Assembly (NCBI GenBank): GCA_030656615.1
Contig: JAUSOY010000038.1
Coordinates: 36,679 to 100,678, forward strand
Length of the DNA: 64,000 nucleotides
Direction of reading: 5' to 3'
From: Bacteroidales bacterium
GTDB lineage: Bacteria; Bacteroidota; Bacteroidia; Bacteroidales; TTA-H9
A program made the position numbers and the translations under genes. Below are positions 18,055 through 28,184 of the stretch, piece by piece (the first letter of the stretch is position 1; each line of letters opens with the position of its first letter). Below the pieces are notes generated by a model that saw nothing but the letters and a program-made list of their open reading frames with translations, was not told the DNA's origin and made no database searches.

Positions 18055-20880
18055 ATGAAGAAATTTTATCTTGCGGTTTCAATATGCATGTTATACAGTT
18101 TTGGAGCATCAGCACAAAGTGTGAGTGTTACAGGATTACTGTTGAATGAAGACAATGGAAAAGCAATAAACGGAGCCAATGTTCTTTTTGCCAACAATAG
18201 GGATACTACTTCCGGAAAAGGAGGTGTTAGTAATGAAGCAGGTGTTTTCGTGGTTGATAATCTCAGAGCCGGAAGGTACATGCTTCGAATAAGCCACATT
18301 TCCTATAAAACATACCAAATGCCGGTTATGCTGAAAGAAGGCAAAAACGATTTGGGAACTATTGTTTTTAAGCCAACAGCAAAAATGCTTAAAGACGTTG
18401 AAATTCAAGCCAATGCTGTCAAAGTTGAAATCAGCGGGGATACGACTCAATACAGAGCTGACGGATTTAAAATTAATCCGGATGCCAGCACACAGGATTT
18501 AATTACAAAAATGCCCGGCATTACCGTAGAAAATGGGACAGTAAAAGCCCAGGGTGAAGAAGTAAAACGTGTTTTGGTGGATGGTAAACAATTTTTTGGC
18601 GATGATCCGAATATGGCCCTTAAAAATTTACCTGCAGAAATCGTTGATAAAATCCAGGTATTTGATCAACTAAGTGATCAATCACAATTCACTGGTTTTG
18701 ATGATGGAAACTCCGTTAAAACCATGAATATCGTAACCCGATCAGGAAACCGTAACGGTCAATTTGGGAAATTTTACGGTGGGTATGGTACTGATGATCG
18801 TTTTTCAGGCGGATTAAGCCTTAACCTTTTTAATGGAGCCCGAAAGATTACCATCTTAGGCTTGTCTAACAATATTAACCAGCAAAACTTTGCGGTTCAG
18901 GATCTCATGGGAGCTATGGGAGGTGGCGGACATGGGAGGCGGGGTGGCGGTTTAAATAATTTCATGGTTGGTCAACAAAACGGAATAACTAAAACACATG
19001 CTTTTGGATTCAATTATGCGGATGAGTGGAATAACAAAATGAAAATCAATGGAAGCTATTTCGTTAATTATTCGGATAATAAAAACATCTCTGAACTTGT
19101 CCGTGATTATGTATCAGGCAGAAATTTGGGTCAGAAATATTACGAAAACTCAGACAGCAAAACCGAAAACCTGAATCATAGGTTCAATTTCCGTTTCGAC
19201 TATGATATCGATTCTTCCAATTCATTACTTATTCGTCCTTCATTTACATATCAGGACAATAATAAGTCCAATATGCTGGATGGTAGATATTTGAAAACTG
19301 ATAGCACATTAATGAATCAGACCATAAGTAAGGATGGCAGTAATCAGGAAGCCATAAGTTTCTCAAATAATATCCTATGGCGTCATAAATTAGGAAAAAA
19401 GGGAAGAACATTTTCAATAAACATTGGCACCGACTACAATAATCGCAATGGCTCCACTAATTTGTTATCGCAGAATATTTATCACATACCTTTTGACTCA
19501 ATATATTTAATCGACCAGAATGCGGATATATACAATGAGGGATATACCTTATCAGCAAACATTTCATATACTGAACCTTTGGGGAAAAATGGTCAACTCG
19601 AATTCAACTACAATCCATCATACAACTATAACGATGCCAATAAGGAAACCTTCGAAAGGGATACGGTAAGCAATCTATACAATATCGCCGTAAATAGTCT
19701 TTCAAATGTATATGTTACCAGGTATACTTTTCATCGCTCGGGAATAAGTTATCGTTACCGCTTAGAGGAACTCAATTTCCACTTTGGCTTTCAATATCAA
19801 TATGCCGAGTTAAATGGGGATCAAACCTTACCATACACGAGTGAGGTCAATAAAACGTTTAAAAACATACTGCCCAATGCGATGCTGAATTATCGATTCA
19901 GTAAAACAAACAACCTGAGAGTGTATTACCGGAGTTCAACCCGTCAGCCATCGGTATCACAACTTCAAGATGTTGTTGACAATTCAAACAACCTATTGGT
20001 ATCTACAGGTAACCCCGATTTAAAACAAGAATATTCACAAATGCTAATGGCACGTTATTCGGCTGTTAATCCAAAAAATTCGAATAACTTCTTTATTATG
20101 TTTAATGTGCAGAATTCGATGGATTATATTGGCACATCAACCATAACCATTGATACCATCACACAATTACCCAATGGCTATACCATGCTTCCCGGAACTC
20201 AGTTGAGTATGCCTGTTAACCTTAACGGGTACTGGAGTTTACGCTCATTTGTAACTTACGGTGTACCTGTCAAATGGATTAAATCGAGCATTAATATAAA
20301 CAGCGGAGTTAATTGGAGCCGTTCACCGGGTCTGGTGAATATGGTGACAAACTATTCAAATACCACCAGTTTAACAGCAGGGCTAGTAATAGCGAGCAAC
20401 ATTAGTCCAAAAGTTGATTTTACTTTATCCACTTTTGGAAATTACAATATTGTTAAAAACAGTCTAAATGCTAACTTAGATAATAACTACCACACACAGG
20501 TATCAAGCATTCGGTTTAACTGGATTTTTGGTAAGAATTTCGTATTTAATACCGATATGAATCACATGCTTTACACAGGACTTGATGACGCATATAATCA
20601 GAGTTTGTGGTTATGGAATGCTTCTTTTGGAAAGAAAATCTTCGCCAATCAAAGAGGAGAAATCAAACTGGGCGTTTCTGATATTCTTGGACAGAACCAA
20701 AGCATTAGTCGAAATGTCACCAGTACATACTTAGAAGATGTAAAAACCAATTCTTTACAACGTTATATCATGTTGACATTCACATATAATCTTAGAAATT
20801 TTCAATCAAAAAACCCTCCTGACGCTGATCGTCCTCCGTTTATGATGATGCAAGGCATGCGCCCACCACACGAACATTGA
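18055..20880 (+). CDS. Outer-membrane beta-barrel protein of the TonB-receptor-like OMP_b-brl_3 family
   Basis: A 941-residue protein with a signal peptide (to about residue 20, ASAQ). A CarboxypepD-regulatory-like beta domain (22-110) is followed by a plug-like domain (about 115-230, with KRVLVDGKQFFGDDPNMAL) and a large C-terminal barrel of repeated amphipathic strands. These proteins resemble TonB-dependent receptors but lack SusC-type features, and no SusD partner is adjacent. The transported molecule is unknown. A Gly/His-rich stretch (MGGGGHGRRGGG, about 292-303) in the barrel region could be a surface loop. Confidence 0.9.
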   Translation: MKKFYLAVSICMLYSFGASAQSVSVTGLLLNEDNGKAINGANVLFANNRDTTSGKGGVSNEAGVFVVDNLRAGRYMLRISHISYKTYQMPVMLKEGKNDLGTIVFKPTAKMLKDVEIQANAVKVEISGDTTQYRADGFKINPDASTQDLITKMPGITVENGTVKAQGEEVKRVLVDGKQFFGDDPNMALKNLPAEIVDKIQVFDQLSDQSQFTGFDDGNSVKTMNIVTRSGNRNGQFGKFYGGYGTDDRFSGGLSLNLFNGARKITILGLSNNINQQNFAVQDLMGAMGGGGHGRRGGGLNNFMVGQQNGITKTHAFGFNYADEWNNKMKINGSYFVNYSDNKNISELVRDYVSGRNLGQKYYENSDSKTENLNHRFNFRFDYDIDSSNSLLIRPSFTYQDNNKSNMLDGRYLKTDSTLMNQTISKDGSNQEAISFSNNILWRHKLGKKGRTFSINIGTDYNNRNGSTNLLSQNIYHIPFDSIYLIDQNADIYNEGYTLSANISYTEPLGKNGQLEFNYNPSYNYNDANKETFERDTVSNLYNIAVNSLSNVYVTRYTFHRSGISYRYRLEELNFHFGFQYQYAELNGDQTLPYTSEVNKTFKNILPNAMLNYRFSKTNNLRVYYRSSTRQPSVSQLQDVVDNSNNLLVSTGNPDLKQEYSQMLMARYSAVNPKNSNNFFIMFNVQNSMDYIGTSTITIDTITQLPNGYTMLPGTQLSMPVNLNGYWSLRSFVTYGVPVKWIKSSININSGVNWSRSPGLVNMVTNYSNTTSLTAGLVIASNISPKVDFTLSTFGNYNIVKNSLNANLDNNYHTQVSSIRFNWIFGKNFVFNTDMNHMLYTGLDDAYNQSLWLWNASFGKKIFANQRGEIKLGVSDILGQNQSISRNVTSTYLEDVKTNSLQRYIMLTFTYNLRNFQSKNPPDADRPPFMMMQGMRPPHEH

Positions 20881-21502
20881 TCCCGAAATCTGTCCTCATG
20901 AATAGCACAAAATCTTAGATTTAAATTCAATAATACTAAGGTCAAAATCCTTGCTGTATCCTTCATGTAATATTTCATATGTTGAATAAAATACAATTTG
21001 AAGGAGTATTCGAAAAAACGGGGGAAATGCTTTTAAGCTTTTTAGATTCGACTTGCAAACCGCTGTTAGAAATCATTAACTCAGCATCATATGAAAATGT
21101 TTACTTAGTATTACATTGATAAAAGAAGGGGGGAAACCCAATTCATTCAAAAATTGGGTAGAAAACCAAGTCCATTGAAAGAGTATCAACTATTGTGAAC
21201 ATCATTCTACAAAAACACATTCCTTGTATTCCCCTCTATATTAACAGATTAAATCATAACTTATAAGATTTTTATTAAAAAACTTAAGAATTTTGTAAAA
21301 AAGGAGTAAAACCGTATTAATTTTGCGTAGATTTAGAGGGAGTTTATTCATATTTTAGACTTGTCCTTTTTTGATTTTTCAAGCAAAAATTAAAAATTGA
21401 CCTGTTGTGTGATTAGTAAGCTCTTGGCATGAAATACGTTAACATTATACTATCACTTTTATACGGTTTAATGTTTTAAATGCTCTAAAACGAAGTGAAA
21501 TT
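20881..21502. other. 622-base gap upstream of the MEMO-AMMECR1 gene
   Basis: No gene of normal size is seen. It contains a small hairpin (CCCAATT, 8-base loop, AATTGGG at 21137-21158) without a T tract, a candidate promoter at 21292-21325, and then a leader of about 170 bases. The leader includes a 16-codon hydrophobic frame (MKYVNIILSLLYGLMF, 21429-21479), which may be chance. No RNA family is recognised. Confidence 0.4.
21292..21325 (+). promoter_or_regulatory. Candidate promoter of the MEMO-AMMECR1 gene
   Basis: TTTG (21292-21295), a 22-base spacer, then TAATTTTG (21318-21325), a near-consensus Bacteroidota promoter. It implies an unusually long leader of about 170 bases before the ATG at 21503. 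Confidence 0.5.
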
Positions 21503-22915
21503 ATGACTACTCATGACCGTCCGCCCGCAGTTTCAGGAAAGTTCTATCCTGCCAGCCCAACTGAACTTCAAGCCCAGGTCAGAAATTATTTAGATAATAA
21601 TCCAAGTCATCCTGAAGAAAACTTGGCAGCACTTATCGTACCTCATGCGGGATACATTTATTCAGGTGAGGTAGCTGCATACGCTTATAATCAAATTCCC
21701 CGAAATAAAAAATATTCCAATATTTTTATCATTGGCCCCAGTCACAGAAGTAGTTTTGAAGGCGCATCCGTTTATAATCAGGGCGATTACATGACCCCAA
21801 TGGGTAAAGTAAAAGTTAATACCATTATCTCAAACGAACTTATTAACACGTCATCCTTCTTCTCGTATAAGCCCGAAGCTGATTTATATGAACACAATCT
21901 TGAAGTTCAACTGCCTTTTCTTCAGGAAATTTTAGGAAGTGATATCCGCATCGTTCCAATACTGGTGGGCTCGGAAAACAGGATAGTTCAGAAAGAAATT
22001 GCCCGAAAACTTCAACAATGGTTCAATTCCGATAATTTATTCATCATTTCTACTGATTTTTCACATTACCCGGGATACTATGACGCTAAAAGAGCAGATA
22101 GTATCACGGCCGAAGCTATTGTTCAGAATAATCCGGATATTTTATATGAGGCATTGCTCAAAAACAAAGAGGAAAACATTAAAGGCCTATCAACCAGTTT
22201 GTGCGGGGCAAATGCCATCAGCATACTGCTGAATATTACCCACGAACAATCTCATTATAAGTATATACCATTACATTACCGAAATTCAGGCGATTCGCCC
22301 TTTGGTGAAAAAGAGCGAGTGGTGGGTTACTATTCGATGAAAATAGTAAGGGATATAGATTCCAAAGAATGCATCTTAACAACGCATCAAAAAAAACAAC
22401 TTCTTCATCTTGCCCGTAAAACGCTTGAGTATTATTTAAAAACTAATATTCGTCCTAAATATTCCGATTTTGTTGATAATGAAATTCGAAATGAGCGGTG
22501 TGGTGTATTTGTTACTCTGTATAAACATGATGAATTACGTGGTTGTATCGGACGATTCAATCCAGACATGCCTCTTCCTGAACTAATTATGGAAATGGCC
22601 ATATCTTCTGCCTTGTATGACAGACGATTTACTCCGGTTGAAATAGAAGAACTGGACGACATTCGCATCGAGATTTCTGTCCTTACACCCATGAAAAAGA
22701 TTAACTCGGAAGATGAGATTATTTTAGGCAAACATGGGATTTACATCAGCAAAGGGCACTACAATGGCACATTTCTGCCAAAAGTAGCCGTACAAACCGG
22801 TTGGAGTCTGACTGATTTTCTGGGGCATTGCAGCCGCGATAAAGCGGGTCTCGGATGGACTGGATGGAAAGATGCCGATATATATACCTTCGAAAGCATC
22901 GATTTTATAGAGTAG
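21503..22915 (+). CDS. MEMO-AMMECR1 fusion protein (AmmeMemoRadiSam systems A and B)
   Basis: A 470-residue two-domain protein. Residues 1-270 are a MEMO domain, a relative of extradiol dioxygenases, with VPHAGYIYSG, IGPSH, HNLEVQLPFL and STDFSHY supplying the conserved His/Asp set. Residues about 290-470 are AMMECR1, with the signature ELRGCIGRF. The two are often found with a radical SAM enzyme in the AmmeMemoRadiSam set; no such gene is in this window. The reaction is unknown. The stop codon directly abuts that of the convergent AddB-like gene, with no base between. Confidence 0.92.
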   Translation: MTTHDRPPAVSGKFYPASPTELQAQVRNYLDNNPSHPEENLAALIVPHAGYIYSGEVAAYAYNQIPRNKKYSNIFIIGPSHRSSFEGASVYNQGDYMTPMGKVKVNTIISNELINTSSFFSYKPEADLYEHNLEVQLPFLQEILGSDIRIVPILVGSENRIVQKEIARKLQQWFNSDNLFIISTDFSHYPGYYDAKRADSITAEAIVQNNPDILYEALLKNKEENIKGLSTSLCGANAISILLNITHEQSHYKYIPLHYRNSGDSPFGEKERVVGYYSMKIVRDIDSKECILTTHQKKQLLHLARKTLEYYLKTNIRPKYSDFVDNEIRNERCGVFVTLYKHDELRGCIGRFNPDMPLPELIMEMAISSALYDRRFTPVEIEELDDIRIEISVLTPMKKINSEDEIILGKHGIYISKGHYNGTFLPKVAVQTGWSLTDFLGHCSRDKAGLGWTGWKDADIYTFESIDFIE

Positions 22916-25768
22916 TTATCTGCCGCAAATATTTTTAAAACTACAAACTTCGCATGGTTTGATGTCTTCCGTTAGGGTGAATGATTGATTTGGATCAAAT
23001 ATCTCTTCAAGCAATTCCTTTAGTAGTTCTTCGAAATCCAGAAGTTGAGATCCGGAAATACGATCGTTGCCTTGGATTTTTAAGGGAATATATCCAAGAG
23101 ATATTTTCTTCATTGAAATAATGCCAGAACTGATATTGTCCCCGTAAGAATGATTACTCAACCACAAATACATCAATAACTGAAAAGCTTTTGGTTTTGA
23201 TTTTTCGGTAATAAGACCTGCTAAAGCGTCAATACCAACATCATACAGTTCTACTTTACCAGTTTTAAAATCCACGATACGATTATGACCATCAAACTCC
23301 TCAATACTATCCGCTTTACCATGAAGATTAACCAGGATTGGTTCTCCTTCGATTTCGATTTGAATTGCCCGCTTCATTTCCAATTCAGAAGCCAATACAC
23401 GGATATTGTGGCCCTCTTGAACCTGAGTGCTCATATAATCAAAGTATGACTTCAACATAAGTGTGGCTGCTTCCAGAAACAGTAGATTCATCCCTGTATC
23501 CGTTGCGATTTCGGGATATACTTCACCAAACGCCAGGTTCATCAATTCCCTGCACTGTTCTTTATTCTTATCCAAAACCTCTGTCGTGAGGAATTCCCCC
23601 AAAGAGTTAGAATAAAGATTTTCCACCGCTTTGTGAACGGCTTGTCCCAAAATTCGGTAGTCGGCCATTCCCTCTGTATCTTCATCTTCCCTGATTCCAA
23701 TAACATACTGGAGAAAAAATTGCAACCTACAAACAACATACGAATTAAGAGCTGTTGGAGATAATCCTTTTTTAGCCTTTTTATGAAGCAATTCCATGAC
23801 GTCTGGTCCTTTTTCAACAAGGAATGGTTCTACCGTCCTATTCTCAGGATGATTTACCACTTTATGCATCTTTAACTGTGTTTTTGGATTTTTGGGAACA
23901 AACTCAGTTTTTAGTTGCTGCAAAAAACGGGATGCCTCTCCCCCACCTGAGGAACCGGCGCTATTGACATAAAAAATATGCACCTCCGTTGCCCGCTGTA
24001 GCAAATGGAAAAAGTGATAGGCAAAAACGGCATTCTTTTCACGAAATGTCGGAAGGGCAAAGTCATCCTCAATGCGGATATCAAAAGGAATCATTGATGA
24101 TGAATGCGAAGCTGCCGGTAATATATCGTCGTTGGCTGATAGTAAAAAAACCCGTTCAAAATCAAGGGTACGGGTCTCCAACATTCCCATAACCTGCAAA
24201 CCACCCAGTGGTTCACCGTAAAATGCAACCTGCGTGCTCCGGATGAGTTGTTTGAGTAATCGTTTAATCTGAAACCAGGAAACAAATTCCAAATCGGTAG
24301 CAGCCCCCAGCATTTCATTTATGGCTTTTCGAAAAACCCGAAAATATTCTGCCTCAATATTCCAATCGCTCTCCAATTGAATCAAGCACTGATGCAATTC
24401 ACCAAAAACCCTGTCGATACCTTCCAACCATTCAATTAATGAACTTTCGCTTCCAATGAATGAATTTCTGATAAGCAGCTCAACTTCACCACCCAAACCG
24501 TTAAAAACACGATTTAACAAAGCATCCACAGGCCAATAAACTCTTCCACTTTCCAATATTTTTTTTAATTGGAGACTAATATCTTTCTCAATATCAGGAA
24601 GTAAAGTTCGAATAAACAACGAAAGATAAGGATGCCTCATCATACCGACAAAAGCACGGGCCGAAATCATTTTTCCTGATGTATCTCCAACAGGCGGTTC
24701 ATTCAGGTCAAAGACTCCGCTCAGCAGTGAGGCTATCGGAGTATGCGCCAATGACAATCCCATCGTAACATTGAACTTTCCAACCTCAGGTGGTAAACTA
24801 TTTAGAACAGGAAATAATAGCAGTTCATCTGGCACAACTACTACGGTTCTTGATAACCACTCCTTCTTTTCATCTTCGGTTTGCAGTTTACTAAGACCAC
24901 TTTGGATAAGTTCTCCTAACAAACGAGCCATGGCAAGTTTACGTGGTAGTGCATATACATCAATACTTCTCTCTGATTCTGCCAGTGAATTATCTATCCA
25001 ACGGAAGTTTTCTGGACCCTCACTTCTATAGTAATTACGCAAAAACTTGCCCGCTTCCTGCGAATGGTCATCCATATAATAGCTATCCGCATCATATAAC
25101 ATTACAAGTTTGTCGGCTTTTTCAAGCTTCTGACGGATTAATTCTTCAGCGGGATTCATGGCATTAAACCCTGCCATAATAACCTTTTTCCATGGCAAAT
25201 TCTCGTAAAAACTCACAGGATTTTCAGCAAGTGTACGATAAGCAAGTCCTTGATATACAGCTCCAGACTCGAGTAACTTATCACTGAATGCCGTATAGTA
25301 ATCGCCAAACACTTCATACATTTTCAAATAATTTGTCTGGAAAGGGCTTAGTGCATCAGAAGATGGATTCCATAATGAAATGGCCTTGGCAGCCGATAGG
25401 TATTGAAATAGCGCGGAACTATCGGCGAGATGCAGGTCTACATCATTAAAATCATTTAGGAGTACTTCTCCCCAACCCATAAACTCATCAAAAGAAGGAG
25501 GATTTTCGTCAATTTTTATAATAACCTTATAAAGTTGAACTAATTGATGCATAGCATCAACCCTTACCAAACCAGTAATTTCATATACAAACTCTTCGAT
25601 CGAAAAGGCCTTAGGCATGAATGAATCGCCATTGATTTGTTTTTTCAATGCTTCTCCAAGAAAAAGATGAGCTCTGCGCCCGGGTAAAACCACGCAGATT
25701 TCATGAAAATCATTACCATAATTTTCACAAAGGAACTTTGCTACCTTATTTAGAAATGCCTGAGCCAT
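22916..25768 (-). CDS. AddB-like PD-(D/E)XK nuclease with Fe-S staple
   Basis: A 950-residue protein of the AddB/RexB type. The N-terminal half has a degenerate UvrD-like helicase fold (VVLPGRRAHLF at the usual P-loop place lacks GKT, so ATP hydrolysis is doubtful). The C-terminal nuclease domain has GKADSIEE followed by RIVDFKTGK, the D-EXK-like core. Cys680 (SYVVCRLQFF) and CEVCSFKNIC near the end give the four cysteines of the AddB 4Fe-4S staple. With an AddA partner it would resect double-strand breaks; addA is not in this window. It lies 48 bases after the nucleotidyltransferase gene. Confidence 0.85.
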   Translation of the reverse strand: MAQAFLNKVAKFLCENYGNDFHEICVVLPGRRAHLFLGEALKKQINGDSFMPKAFSIEEFVYEITGLVRVDAMHQLVQLYKVIIKIDENPPSFDEFMGWGEVLLNDFNDVDLHLADSSALFQYLSAAKAISLWNPSSDALSPFQTNYLKMYEVFGDYYTAFSDKLLESGAVYQGLAYRTLAENPVSFYENLPWKKVIMAGFNAMNPAEELIRQKLEKADKLVMLYDADSYYMDDHSQEAGKFLRNYYRSEGPENFRWIDNSLAESERSIDVYALPRKLAMARLLGELIQSGLSKLQTEDEKKEWLSRTVVVVPDELLLFPVLNSLPPEVGKFNVTMGLSLAHTPIASLLSGVFDLNEPPVGDTSGKMISARAFVGMMRHPYLSLFIRTLLPDIEKDISLQLKKILESGRVYWPVDALLNRVFNGLGGEVELLIRNSFIGSESSLIEWLEGIDRVFGELHQCLIQLESDWNIEAEYFRVFRKAINEMLGAATDLEFVSWFQIKRLLKQLIRSTQVAFYGEPLGGLQVMGMLETRTLDFERVFLLSANDDILPAASHSSSMIPFDIRIEDDFALPTFREKNAVFAYHFFHLLQRATEVHIFYVNSAGSSGGGEASRFLQQLKTEFVPKNPKTQLKMHKVVNHPENRTVEPFLVEKGPDVMELLHKKAKKGLSPTALNSYVVCRLQFFLQYVIGIREDEDTEGMADYRILGQAVHKAVENLYSNSLGEFLTTEVLDKNKEQCRELMNLAFGEVYPEIATDTGMNLLFLEAATLMLKSYFDYMSTQVQEGHNIRVLASELEMKRAIQIEIEGEPILVNLHGKADSIEEFDGHNRIVDFKTGKVELYDVGIDALAGLITEKSKPKAFQLLMYLWLSNHSYGDNISSGIISMKKISLGYIPLKIQGNDRISGSQLLDFEELLKELLEEIFDPNQSFTLTEDIKPCEVCSFKNICGR

Positions 25769-25816
25769 GATTATTTTTTAGCGAATATAACCAAAAGCCC
25801 TTTTAAAATGCTAAAA

Positions 25817-26536
25817 TCAGTGATGACGATTTCTAATAAAATCATCCGCTTGATTAAGCGTTTCAGGTTTGCCTACATCAAACCAATGCGCTCCGGTATG
25901 ATCCCAAGCGATAATTTTTTCATTATCGCAATAATGCAAATAATATTGAATGATAGAAAATGCTCCAGAAGGATATTGCTTATTAAAAATCAAGGGTGAA
26001 ATTGCATGAATACCACTAAAAGCTCTATGGTATTGTCCTGGTTTTACATCAGGATAAGATGAAGAAGAATCCTTTACTATCCGGCCGCACAAACGATTTT
26101 CTTCATTAAAAACAAGCAATCGTGACGTTTGCCGATTACTTACGGCCAATGTTGCCATCGCTGACTCTTTCTGATGAAATTCGAAAAAAGCCTTTAAATC
26201 AATATCCGTGATAATGTCGACATTATAAAGCAAAAAATCGCTTGTTAAAAATCCACGGGCATGAACAATGGCGCCACCAGTATCCAATAACTGATCGCTT
26301 TCGTCTGAAATCTGTATAGAAAAATTCTCTGTGGGAAATTGATTTAGATAGCTGATTACCTGGCTGGCAAAATGGTGAACATTCACAATAATTTCATCAA
26401 AACCGTGCTGGACAAGGTTTTCAATAGCATGTGCCAGTAATGGCTTTCCACCGACTTCCAGCAGGGCTTTTGGAAAACGATCCGTAAGTGGCTTTAAACG
26501 TGTGCCCAATCCGGCAGCAAGAATCATGGCTTTCAT
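25817..26536 (-). CDS. Sugar-1-phosphate nucleotidyltransferase (MurU/ManC-like)
   Basis: A 239-residue NTP-transferase with the classic start MKAMILAAGLGTRLKPLT, then KALLEVGGKPLL, and YNVDIITDID in place of the usual DxD segment. The size fits short single-domain uridylyl- or guanylyl-transferases such as MurU (MurNAc-1-phosphate uridylyltransferase). The sugar cannot be fixed from sequence. Its ATG overlaps the end of the NAD synthetase gene by one base, so translation is coupled. In some Bacteroidota an aminoglycoside-phosphotransferase-like sugar kinase is adjacent; none is here. Confidence 0.85.
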   Translation of the reverse strand: MKAMILAAGLGTRLKPLTDRFPKALLEVGGKPLLAHAIENLVQHGFDEIIVNVHHFASQVISYLNQFPTENFSIQISDESDQLLDTGGAIVHARGFLTSDFLLYNVDIITDIDLKAFFEFHQKESAMATLAVSNRQTSRLLVFNEENRLCGRIVKDSSSSYPDVKPGQYHRAFSGIHAISPLIFNKQYPSGAFSIIQYYLHYCDNEKIIAWDHTGAHWFDVGKPETLNQADDFIRNRHH

Positions 26537-28173
26537 CAGGAAAGATATTTTGCCACAATTGGCATACGTCTTCCCATTCCGAACGCTTTGGAAGACACTC
26601 TCAGGATAGGTGGTGTCTGATAACGTTTGTATTCGCTGGTATTAACGAGTTTCAGAATCCTGTCGACCATTGTCTTCTCGAAACCCATTTCTGCCAATTC
26701 ACGTGGTCCTTTACGATTCTCGATGTATTGAAATAAGACTTTATCAAGAATTTCGTAGTCGGGCAAAGAGTCGGAGTCTTTTTGATCAGGTCGTAATTCG
26801 GCTGAGGGAGGTTTGGTTATAATATTATCCGGAATAATTTCCATATTTCGGTTAATAAACCTTGCTAATTCATACACTTCAACTTTGTACAAATCGCCGA
26901 TAACAGACAGTCCTCCGCACATATCACCATACAGTGTACCATATCCAACGGCAGCTTCGCTCTTGTTTGAGGTATTTAATAAGATATGGCCAAATTTATT
27001 AGACAATCCCATCAGAATCACCGCCCGAATACGAGCCTGAATATTCTCTTCGGCGATACTAAACGGGAGATTTTCAAAATGAGGTTTAAGCAAAGAGTCA
27101 AAGGAATGATATGCTTCTTCAATAGGGATAACTTTTGCAGGGCAGCCTATAATTTCTGCTAGTTTTAATGCATCATTCACTGAATGATCGCTCGAAAACT
27201 GTGAAGGCATTAAAACGCCCAAAACATTCTCCGGGCCAATAGCTTCCGCGGCCAATACCATAACAATGGCTGAATCAATTCCGCCGGAAAGCCCAAGGAT
27301 AGCCTTTCCGAAACCCAATTTTTCAAAATAATTACGAATACCACTTACCAAAGCTTCATAAACAGCCTCATCCGGATTACGCAATTGAACACTCAGTGAT
27401 TCTTTACAATTTATAACATTTTCAAGTTCGAAAATTTGAAAATCCTCCTTAAAAAACGATAATTGACCGGCTATAAAACCGTCCGGTGATAATACCATCG
27501 AACCTCCATCAAAAATAAGTTCTGTTTGAGCACCCACATGATTCACATAAAAAAGTGGCAAATTATACCGCGTAACATTATCGAGCATAATCTGTTGCCT
27601 TATTCGGGCCTGATGTCTGTGAAAAGGGGATGCAGCAATATTGATCATGAGATCAGGGTTAAACGACATTAGCTCATCCATGGGATTTATCGTGTACATC
27701 GGATCGTCCTGTATATCCCACAAATCCTCACAAATCGTCAGTGCAATGCGTTGCCCTTTATATTCAATAATATTGAATTCTTTATTGGGTTCAAAATAAC
27801 GATACTCGTCGAAAATATCATAATTGGGCAGCAATGTTTTATGTCGTAATGATTGTATTTTTCCATCCGTCATAAAGACGGCCGAATTGAACAGATCCTT
27901 ACCCTTCAAATCAGGATTAAAACTGGGAGAGCCAACGATAGCCGCAATGCCCTGGCAATGCGATGCAATCTCCTGTAAAGCCTCATCACAGCGGGAAATA
28001 AAATCATCGAATTCGAGAAAGTCGCGGGGAGGATAACCGCAGACAGCCAATTCGGGAAATACCACTAAATCAGCTTTTTCAAGAATCCCCTGATGAATAT
28101 AATCAATAATTTTATTCGTGTTCTCAGCAAAATTTCCAATGTGAAAGTTTAACTGAGCCAGAGCAATTTTCAT
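26536..28173 (-). CDS. nadE: Glutamine-dependent NAD+ synthetase
   Basis: A 545-residue two-domain enzyme. Residues 1-260 are the nitrilase-type glutaminase with Glu41, Lys112 and Cys148 (LTICEDLWD). Residues about 270-545 are the NAD synthetase with the ATP-pyrophosphatase loop SGGIDS at 296-301. It amidates nicotinic-acid adenine dinucleotide to NAD+ using glutamine. It is 11 bases downstream of a PorT-like barrel gene and overlaps the next gene by one base. GldB, often near nadE in this phylum, is about 1.7 kb away on the other strand. Confidence 0.96.
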   Translation of the reverse strand: MKIALAQLNFHIGNFAENTNKIIDYIHQGILEKADLVVFPELAVCGYPPRDFLEFDDFISRCDEALQEIASHCQGIAAIVGSPSFNPDLKGKDLFNSAVFMTDGKIQSLRHKTLLPNYDIFDEYRYFEPNKEFNIIEYKGQRIALTICEDLWDIQDDPMYTINPMDELMSFNPDLMINIAASPFHRHQARIRQQIMLDNVTRYNLPLFYVNHVGAQTELIFDGGSMVLSPDGFIAGQLSFFKEDFQIFELENVINCKESLSVQLRNPDEAVYEALVSGIRNYFEKLGFGKAILGLSGGIDSAIVMVLAAEAIGPENVLGVLMPSQFSSDHSVNDALKLAEIIGCPAKVIPIEEAYHSFDSLLKPHFENLPFSIAEENIQARIRAVILMGLSNKFGHILLNTSNKSEAAVGYGTLYGDMCGGLSVIGDLYKVEVYELARFINRNMEIIPDNIITKPPSAELRPDQKDSDSLPDYEILDKVLFQYIENRKGPRELAEMGFEKTMVDRILKLVNTSEYKRYQTPPILRVSSKAFGMGRRMPIVAKYLS

Positions 28174-28184
28174 AGATAAATAAT

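Noticed and set aside
18055..20880. SusC-type polysaccharide-utilisation receptor
   Set aside because: No SusD partner is adjacent and the sequence fits the OMP_b-brl_3 family rather than SusC. The GH92 gene is far away at the left edge.
21137..21158. Hairpin as a terminator for the OMP_b-brl_3 gene
   Set aside because: A 7-bp AT-rich stem without a T tract and 257 bases after the stop codon, so it is not a credible terminator.
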